Under the pieces are notes generated by a model. It was given only the letters and a program-made list of their open reading frames with translations. It ran no database searches and was not told the DNA's origin. Below are positions 56,245-64,000 of a stretch of 64,000 nt of DNA, piece by piece. Location: contig CM046457.1 of the NCBI GenBank assembly GCA_025506515.1, positions 43,421,525-43,485,524 on the forward strand. Direction: 5' to 3'. A program made the position numbers and the translations under genes. Every line of letters starts with the position of its first letter. The first letter of the stretch is position 1. This DNA is from Flaveria trinervia. Lineage: Eukaryota; Streptophyta; Magnoliopsida; Asterales; Asteraceae.

Positions 56245-58861
56245 TGCAATGCAGGTGAGTAGTTATGTTCTGTTTTCATTGACAAATGTTGGGTTTTATA
56301 CTTTATAGGGTTCTTGAGTTTCAGTTTTGTGTTGATCATCTTGAATCATGCTTCTTCTCTAAGATTACATTTCTTGACTTTACTTACACCAGTGTAATAT
56401 TATTTTGCTTGATTGTTTAGTACTGGATTTTTGTGTTAGTCTCATGTCATGGCATCAGGGCATACTTTGTGTTTAAACATGTTTTGTGCACAAGTCTGTC
56501 ATCATTGGTAAACTTTACTTCTTAACATGGCTACTAGAAACATTTAGATGATATACGTTGCACAAATTTTCAGGGATGTATAAGTGATGCACATAAGACT
56601 GAATGTGTGTAATGGAGAGTAGGAATTTGGTGAAGATATCAGATGGTTTGTTAGTATGATTATTGATGACTTTACTAGGAATAGAAAATGATCTGAATCA
56701 TTGATTTTGGCTATGGGTAAGGCTTGATTTTCATTGTCATGTTGGGGTGCTTAAAACGAGAAGCCTAAACAAGACTCGTGTATTTCTTTGTGTTAGATAT
56801 ATTACTCTAGTCCGCACACACTTTAAAGTTTAAATCACAACTTATGTATGTATCTTGTTTATCTAAATGGGTCAAACAACATAGCAACTTAAGTTAAAAG
56901 ATGTTGTTCGTTGGTTGTAATCAAGTTGTACCCATCTTGTCATAGATACAACACTAACCTAGACACACTTAATATTTCAATCCATGTAAGATGTTATCTA
57001 AACGGGTCAAATAAATTGGCAAGTGAGAACATGTTGGTGGGTAAATCAAGTTGCAAATGGGCTAAAATGTTCCGCGGGTTGTAAATGGCTTGTGATAAAA
57101 GGCATAAAGTTGTAAATGTATGGCTTGTGATAAAAGACAAAGTTGTAAACGTGTTAACGGGTTTATGTTGAACTTATACATTACATCTTTTAAAAAATTC
57201 TAAAAATCAAATTTTATTGAAATATTCGATTTTCTTTTAACTCACAAAAGTCAAAACCCCTTAAAAGTGTGTAAATTATATCACTAGTGATTTAGGAACC
57301 ATTTTGCAAAGTTGGTTTTATTGATACCCTGATTAAGAATGCAAACATAACGCTTCTAAAAATTCCGTTTAAAACCGTTGAAATTAGGTTGATCAACTAA
57401 CACTGTATATGTTTTTTCTTCATTTCTATCGACATATATATGATTGCTACACGTATAAAGTTCAAATGAAAAGAGAAATTTGCATAATGATCGTTGTGGT
57501 TTAATCCAATTGCATGTTTGGTTTTTAAACTTTAAAAATAATAAATTGAGTCCAAAACTTGTTTACTTATTGCAAGTTTGTTCTTTAAATTTTAAAAATT
57601 ATAAAAAACTTTGTTTGCTCTGTTTGGTTCTTGATATTAAATTCTTTTAAGTTTGTATGCATTTTATAAAATATGGCATAATTTTTAATTTGAATTTTAT
57701 GAAACAAAAGTGCAATGCTCACACAAGTTGAACTAAACTTTTAATTTTTAAAATTTAAGAACCAAACTTGAAATATGTAAAAGTTTAAACTAACTCTAGT
57801 ACCAATTATGAATTTTTCTCTAAATACTATAAAAACAACAAAATGAAAAGATTAAGCATATGTATCAATAACATTTAAACACAAAAACTTCAAGTTAAAA
57901 CCATTATTACTATATCCTTAAAAAGAAAGCTTGCTTGCATTTGCTATCGACCCCTACTCTCACTATTAGTTTCAAATTTTACATTCACTCTTAAAACATT
58001 TTTAAAACTTTGTAAAATTAACTTTGACCCCATTAATTTCTTAAAGTTTCAGGTTTACTCATGTCCCATATACAATATTACTTAGAAAACTATTTTTTAT
58101 GTTCGTTATTTTATGTATGTGTTTGTATGAGTTGGCTTAAATATAAAACGTTCGTTTTTATTATTATATAACTTTGATATGGTTTACGTTTTGACGTCCA
58201 TCCATGTTTTGACGTAAACTTTGTTCATAAATGAGTTGAGTCAAATATAAAACGTTTTTGTAGTTATTTTTATGTATGCTTTGAGTTGCCTTATACTTTG
58301 AAATAAGTTTTGTTTGGAAATGTGTCAGGTCGACTATAATACGTTTTAGTTCGACTCTAAGTTACTCTATATTTTGACGTAAATTTAATCTAGAAATGAG
58401 TCGCGAGAATTGTTAGCTATACTTTATCACGCCGCATATGGTTGTTACACATGCTTTTTTATGTATGTTTTAAATTTGGTCTATGTTTTGACATAAATTT
58501 TGTTTGAAAAAGAGTTGGGCAAAAAAATATATTTTTAGTCAACAGTATAAAATCAAATTATTTTATGTTTTGATGTAGATGCATGCTACAATGTCACTAT
58601 AAAGCACATAAAGCATGACCAACAAAACACTTGCTCCTTACATTTTGTAAATTTAAGTGTCTAGACTAAATGTATTGTAAAATAGTTGGCTAGTTGATAT
58701 TGATGAACTAAAACACGACCCATGGTGTCAAAATTATCAACATTAAATTTATGACCCTTGTATCATGTTTATCTCAACAGGTCTCTTAAATTTACGACCC
58801 ATGTATCATGATTATCTCACCAGTCAAATAAGCTCGCAAGTCAGAACATGTTGGTGGGAAA
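56245..58861. other. AT-rich intergenic region with old repeats
   Basis: No gene. 57480-57800 has repeated CTTTAAAATTATAA-like segments. 58090-58560 holds four or five diverged copies of a unit of roughly 90-110 bp marked by TTTTGACGTAAA and ATAAAACGTT. 56860-57060 has two loosely repeated segments around GGGTCAAA. Confidence 0.5.
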
Positions 58862-59131
58862 TGTTAAGTTTCAAGTGGTACAACATAACCAATAAACGAA
58901 CATAAACAAATATAACATATAATAGAAAATAAAACGAAATAAAATATTTTACTACGTTCGGTTAGTATGATCTATGCCCACGAGTTGCAACTAGGGTTTT
59001 TCTTAGTTATACTCACTACAAATATTACAATATATAACATGGATACATACAGAGAATAGCTAGGGTTCCTAACTTAGTAAATAATGAAAACAACTCGTGG
59101 GCACAAACCTTAAACCTTCATAAACATAACA
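58862..59131 (-). mobile_element. Short copia LTR (270 bp)
   Basis: Minus strand TGTTATGTTTATG...AACTTAACA, preceded by the polypurine tract CAAATGGGAGAT (59132-59143). The LTR contains the inverted pair GCCCACGAGTTG / CAACTCGTGGGC about 150 bp apart. 3' LTR of a deleted minus-strand copia element. Confidence 0.6.
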
Positions 59132-59765
59132 ATCTCCCATTTGAAGTCTTTACGATAAATTCTAGCATGTTATTCTAGTACAAAACAACTCAATCATTTA
59201 GTAACTCAAGTAATCTTTAAAAAAGCCTTCCACGCCTCTAATTTCTAAAGAACAAACTAAAGTCCATCAAATTTCCTGGTTGTAGCGACTCCTTAACATC
59301 AAGTACCAGAAGAGCCAGTTGAAGCTCCATTGAGCTCCAACTTATATCGTGGCTACTCCCACCAACATCTCATCCTTTGTCTCATCCAATTTGTACCACT
59401 CCATGGATCTAGAGTTACACCGAGAATCACCGTCACTCTCCAAACTCAACAAACAATCACTAGGTGATAATTTTCCAGTCGTAGTCTTCAAAAACCAATG
59501 ACTTTTTGTAATTGTACCCGAACGCATCCCATGCTCCCGCTGTCATTAAATACCTTGAATGGTTTAGACTTGTGGACTCATTCAACTAACATCCTTGCTC
59601 CAAACATCATGGTTTCAAAATGAATTTTTTAGCAACACATTTAGTGAAGTAGATATTTTAGTGCTTAACAAGGACAGTCAAACTTCCCTTAGTAGGTATC
59701 TCAACCATATACAATAATCCAAACTTCATACCACAAGCGATAAACATATTATCGGTAATCACCCT
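59132..59765 (-). pseudogene. Remnant of copia pol (GAG-pre-integrase region)
   Basis: Minus-strand translation holds CGMKFGLLYMVEIP, as in the segment before the integrase zinc region of Tnt1/Ale-like copia elements, followed by short in-frame fragments with many stops up to the polypurine tract. Most of integrase, RT and RNase H is gone. It belongs to the 270-bp LTR. Confidence 0.5.
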
Positions 59766-60560
59766 TCATTTACAACCACCAAATTCTTTTTTTAGTCTTT
59801 GTTTATCCGGATGACTAGTTGAAATCAAAAATTTCTTTTCATCCTTGTTCTTGATGATTAAGCCTTTATCATCTCTCTTGTTTCTGAGTACCCGTTTGTG
59901 TCTATTGGTACTTGACTTGATGGTAGTGGACATAGGTTCTAAACCTTTTGTCTTTGAATTGAAGCAATTCCTCTTGCATTGATTCAACCCAACTATTATC
60001 TTTCAATGCTTCTTCTACCTTCCTGGGCTCCATCTGGGATAAGAAGCATGAGCATAGACAGACATTCCCATTGTGGGTTTGTCCACTTGTTCTCACGCGT
60101 TAAGAGACATCTCCAATGATGTTCTCAGCTGGATGAGTGTTGTGAATCCTAAGTTTGAGGATCACATCCAGTTGCATGGATAGATCTAGATTGGGAAAGT
60201 TTGGCTCAAGGTTTTGGACACTTGGTCCAATTGATGTTTCACGCTCATTCAATGAGGGCTGATTGAATGAAGGAGAAATAACATTGACATCAGTCGGCTG
60301 TGAAACAACATTAACAGTTGTATGTTTCATCAAAATACTACTTCCATCAGCTTGCTGTTGTGTGTTGTCACCAGGTGAATTTTGAGGCTCACTTTGTTGA
60401 CAACTTGTTGAAGCTCCACTGATTCCTAAGATAGTTATGCTATTATATCTACCAATTGTGGGAGCTTGATTTTCAGCAACTCTTGGAGATCTTGGAAGAG
60501 GTGTAGGTAACTCAAATAGTTGATGACCATCAACATCACATTGAGTACCTGTTGCAGCTG
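59766..60560 (-). pseudogene. Copia RT N-terminal and linker fragment
   Basis: Minus strand: linker with Ser/Asn/Pro-rich segments (60333-60100), then ALKDNSWVESMQEELLQFKD (60020-59960), the start of copia RT, and RNKRDDKGLIIKNKDEK at about 59850, where RT breaks off. This is the same subfamily style as the copia element at 8112-15024. Confidence 0.65.
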
Positions 60561-60601
60561 AAACATTCTCACAAGAGGGTTTAGAATAGTTGGAAAAAAT
60601 T

Positions 60602-61560
60602 CTAAATAAAAAATATGACCAGGGCCATTCCCCCTAACACGAGGAGTGTGTCCATTAACAACAATGCTAGATGATTCCTCAAATTGTTGATTTTAATGTT
60701 ATACACTCTATAGACAATTGAGGTAGAGGAATATCCAACAAGAATAACATTATCTGATTTTTCAGCAAATTTTGCCAAATTGTCCTTTGTGTAAAGTATG
60801 GTACACTTGCTGCCAAAGGACCTAAGAAAACCAATGAACGGTGGTCTCTTGTTCCATAACTCAATCCTTTGATCACTTCTAATAATCTTATCATTGTGAT
60901 CAATTTGATTCTTTATTTTAAAAATAAAAGATTTTAAAGTTTCAACAGTTTCATTTTTAGTTCTTAAAAAGAATACCCATGTAAATCTAGTAAAATCATC
61001 AATAATTACAAGACAGTATGATTTCCTTCTAATCATTGGATTTGTAAAAAGAATACCATGTAAATCTAGTAGATCCATGTGAAAGAAGTGTAATGGAGCA
61101 GTGATAGAGTTAACTTTTTTGGATTTGTAAGATGCTCTATGTTGCTTTCCTTTCAGACATGCAACACAGTTGTCTTTACATAAAAAATTCTTTTCTAAGC
61201 ACACCATGTACCATGTTATTTTTAACCAATTTATTCATGGTTTTAAAATTTACATGACGCATACGTTTATACCATAGAGTTGAGTAATCACTATCAGCTT
61301 TGGAAAGAAAGCATGACACTTCATCCAATGGGGAAGCATTCACCTCCAGCTTGTACTATTCTCTTTTCTGGGAGATCTAAGAAGCATCAATTCCTAAGAA
61401 ATTTTCATCCCAGGTTTGAAGATAATTCACTCATGTTCTATGAAAAACATTTGGTGCTTTTAATCACAAATTGAGAAAAACTTAAAAGATTGTGTTCAAG
61501 TTGTTTGACAAAGTTTACTTGGTCAACCGTTAACTTGCCATTGGATACACTTCTTTTACC
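60602..61560 (-). pseudogene. Copia integrase, internally rearranged
   Basis: CVACLKGKQHRASYKSK (zinc region end), FFHMDLLD, RRKSYCLVIIDDFTRFTWVF and KIIRSDQRIE, then a jump to SFGSKCTILYTKDNLAKFAE, so the region between the second Asp and the post-integrase part, including the catalytic Glu, is deleted. A short duplicated segment (AATACCATGTAAATCTAGTA near 60970 and 61048) lies within. Upstream the HHCC start near 61240-61330 is frame-broken. Confidence 0.75.
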
Positions 61561-62830
61561 TGAAATGTATGATCCGGTCTCATCTCCAAATTGAACAGGA
61601 CCTCCATCAAATTATTGAAATTTTTTAAGAAGAGATTTGTTCCCACTCATGAGCCTAGAGCATCCACTGTCTACAATCAACACATTGTTATTCTTGTCAT
61701 GTGGATGCCACTACACATAAGTCAATTATGATTGGAAACCCAAGCCTTACCGGTCTTGGGTTCTACCAATGAGGATGACATAATTAAACCAAAAGATATG
61801 GGAAAGGGTTCAATAAATGTCTGTGAAGAGGACGTTTGGACTACAACATCTTATTTGATCTTCCATTCCATTCCTTGGCTGATCAATGTAGATGAGCTTG
61901 TTGAAGTTTGAGTAGCATGGCATTCTTCTAAAGCTTCTCTTTTATCAAAAGAAGCCTTCACCACCTTTTCTTCTGAAGTAGTCTTCTTCTCGGAAGGTTT
62001 CAAAGGAACTCTCTTGTTCTTTTGAATTTTCTTTTGCTTATCTTCCAAAGCTATTTTCCCTTTGAATGAATGAGTTTCTTCTAAAGCAATTTTGCTTCGG
62101 AAACAAGCTTTCCTTTCCTCATCACATGAACATGTGAAACCCTCCTTGACTCCTTTCTTAACATTATTTGCATAATGTGTGCTAGCACAGGATTGAAATA
62201 ACAATCATTAGCCATATGGTTTTGCAGACCGTACATTATGCATGCAATGTTAATCTTTAGGAAATTTGAGGACTGTTGTTTCTTGCTCTTCTTGTTTTCA
62301 TCAACAGTCATTCCCTTTAACTTCTGATCCTTTAGCAGGACAAGAGTGTTGGTACTATACACCTTACCGGGATCAGAGTTTCTAACCACCTGGAATCTAG
62401 CTAAAATGAACACACCATTTTGTTTTAGGTCTATCTTCAGTTTGGATTCATGCACTTTCTTAACAGTTTTTCTGGTTGCCTTAGCCCTGTTTCTTCTGAC
62501 TTTGGTAGTTAGGGGTTAATCATCACTAGTGGATATGGGTTGATTTACCCGGTTTTTCCCTGTGATGGTCTCCATAGTTGTATCATCCTTCAATTCATGG
62601 GTGGTATGTCAACTGTTGGAACCTCTTGATCTTCAGTCCCACATCTTGGTTGTCTAATATAATCATAAGAATGTGATGGAGCAATTTTATTGATTCCTAA
62701 CCCACCTTGTTTTGATAACAAATCTTTGGGCTTGAGCCTTAATCAAATCTATTTTAGATTTGAGTCCTATAATTGTATGATCCTATACCCATAAATCACA
62801 ATCTTTGTCTTGAATATGAGGGGGAGGATA
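61561..62830 (-). pseudogene. Copia protease and Gag remnants
   Basis: Protease active site VDSGCSRLMSGNKS near 61680-61640 (minus strand). Further upstream, Lys/Glu-rich Gag segments (62204-61851) and a degenerate knuckle ACIMYGLQNHMANDC near 62230-62190 with Tyr for the second Cys. Frames change several times; the N-terminal capsid is not recognisable. Confidence 0.6.
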
Positions 62831-63560
62831 CTGATCAATATTAGTATAAGGCAATTATTAGATCTCCAATGTATATTACAACAAGTAGACCTGATATCAT
62901 GTTTGCAAATTGCATCTGTGCAAGATATCTGGCTGCTCCAAAGGTGTCTCACCTAGTTGCTGACAAGAGAATTCTTAGATACCTTAAAGGAGCACCTAAA
63001 CTGGGTCTCTAGTATCCAAGGAACAACAATTTCAATCTCTATGGTTACACTGATAGTGACTATGGTGGCTGTAACATCAACAAGAAATCAACATTGGGAG
63101 GATGTCAATTTCTTGATGGAAGGATCGTCTCATGTCAATGCAAAAAGCAATCCTATGTCTCAACATCTACTACTAAAGCTGAATACATTGCTGCTGCTAG
63201 TTGCTGTGCTTAACTGCTGTAGATTAAAAACCAGATAATAGACTATGGATTCAACTTCATGAGTACTCCTATCCACATTGACAACAAGAGTGCTATATCC
63301 ATTATAGAAAATCCTGTCAACCACTCCAAGACAAAGCACATTGACATCATGTATCATTTCACTAGAGATATTCATGAGAAAAATCTAATTAAACTAGTAA
63401 AAGTTGATTCAAATGAACAATATGCTGATTTGTTCACCAAAACATTTGATGAACAAAGATTTAAGTATCTTATTACAACTATTAGGATGATAAACATTGA
63501 TTTGTCCATCTCATTTGAAAACTTTTTCAAAATGTGTCTTGTCTTTATCAAAACAATCTA
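62831..63560 (+). pseudogene. Copia RT end and RNase H, plus strand
   Basis: Opposite orientation to the preceding fragment. SRPDIMFANCICARYLA (RT end), ILRYLKGAPKLGL, YTDSDYGGC (first Asp), TKAEYIAAAS (Glu), HIDNKSAISIIENP (Asp) and YADLFTKTFDEQRF (C-terminus). Three in-frame stops (near 63012, 63211, 63220). It starts abruptly within RT. A second copia element joined head-to-head with the first. Confidence 0.8.
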
Positions 63561-63599
63561 AGCCTTGTTACAAAAAGCCTTTTCTTAAAATTTCACTAA

Positions 63600-63890
63600 G
63601 TATAACATCTTCCGAAGAGGAATTTACCTAGAGATGATGTCATACATATCTTCTGAAGAAAAATTTCTCCAAGGGAAATCTTATCTTCGGAAGAGTTTTT
63701 AGTCTCGGAAGAAGCTTTTTGATATCATATCAAATCTACTTTTGAAACCTAAAAAACTTCTTCACTCAGAAGGCCTTGTTACTCTCGGAAGTAAATTGGA
63801 TAGATTTACCTTCAGAAGTAATATTGGCTTCGGAAGAAGATTACCTTCGGAAAAGTTTTATACTCGGAAGAAAGTTTTACTGTGTAACGG
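63600..63890. repeat. CTTCGGAAGA motif array in a copia 3' region
   Basis: Roughly a dozen copies of TCTTCCGAAGA, CTTCGGAAGA or CTCGGAAGAA within 280 bp after the pol end, for example 63608, 63683, 63704, 63793, 63826, 63845 and 63866. Each is a CpG-centred near-palindrome (CTTC-N-GAAG). Position and organisation parallel the other LTR or leader arrays in the window, with a different core. Confidence 0.65.
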
Positions 63891-64000
63891 AAATCTTTTG
63901 GGCCCCACATTATAAAACGGTAAAGATTTTCTTAATGATGTCAGAATTTTTTAAATAGATTTATCTTATCGCCATTGTCACATCATACCCCAAAACATAA

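Noticed and set aside
62827..62840. GAGGGGGAGGATA as a polypurine tract and LTR start
   Set aside because: The sequence that follows continues in the RT reading frame (SRPDIMFAN), not an LTR.

Overview
The window is nuclear DNA from a flowering plant, most likely an Asteraceae (lettuce/chrysanthemum/sunflower group). The basis is two spliced host genes with plant homologues and a dense, nested cover of plant LTR retrotransposons: chromodomain (Tekay/Del-like) Ty3-gypsy elements with 2-kb LTRs opening TGTAACACC, several Ty1-copia elements, and family-specific ORFs I associate with composite genomes. The family assignment is inference; I see no bacterial, viral-genome or organellar genes.

Layout. 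1-5711: a decayed LTR element with a non-gag-pol ORF and a 3' LTR. 5712-16195: a minus-strand Ty1-copia element whose two ends do not match, with a 306-bp 5' LTR at 15890-16195. 16196-18230: the 3' end of another LTR element. 19540-31196: a complete, decayed gypsy element (TSD CTTAC) whose 3' LTR is split by a younger solo LTR (27061-29123, TSD AGAAC). 31932-39103: a second gypsy element (TSD TTTCT) that has lost RNase H, integrase and chromodomain. 39500-41732: a likely non-autonomous DNA transposon filled by a G-rich 33/34-bp minisatellite. 41874-53239: a nine-exon host gene for a Man1/Src1 C-terminal (MSC) domain inner-nuclear-membrane type protein. Its first intron holds a 4.1-kb PIF/Harbinger transposon (TSD TTA) with transposase, Myb-like partner, three satellite arrays and a captured host-gene fragment. 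Smaller MITEs sit in introns 4 and 7. 55290-56244: a coiled-coil, tail-anchored gene resembling PEROXISOMAL AND MITOCHONDRIAL DIVISION FACTOR. 58862-64000: fragments of at least three Ty1-copia elements.

Main unusual signal. At least six LTR families here, both copia and gypsy, carry a 200-500-bp array of short CpG-centred near-palindromes in an LTR or leader. The arms change together (AGTCG..CGACT, AATCG..CGATT, ATTCG..CGAAT; elsewhere GCGCCTAAACAGT, CATCCGCATT, CTTCGGAAG). Unrelated families share exact 13-15-mers from these arrays. They could be repeated protein-binding sites (the VANC/VANDAL anti-silencing motifs are a known precedent for short motifs amplified in transposon non-coding DNA), structured leader RNA, or a mutational by-product. 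I know of no description of this pattern.

Both host genes carry single-base deletions in short homopolymers within otherwise conserved frames (one in the MSC gene, two in the PMD-like gene). This looks more like uncorrected assembly indels than three independent pseudogenising events.
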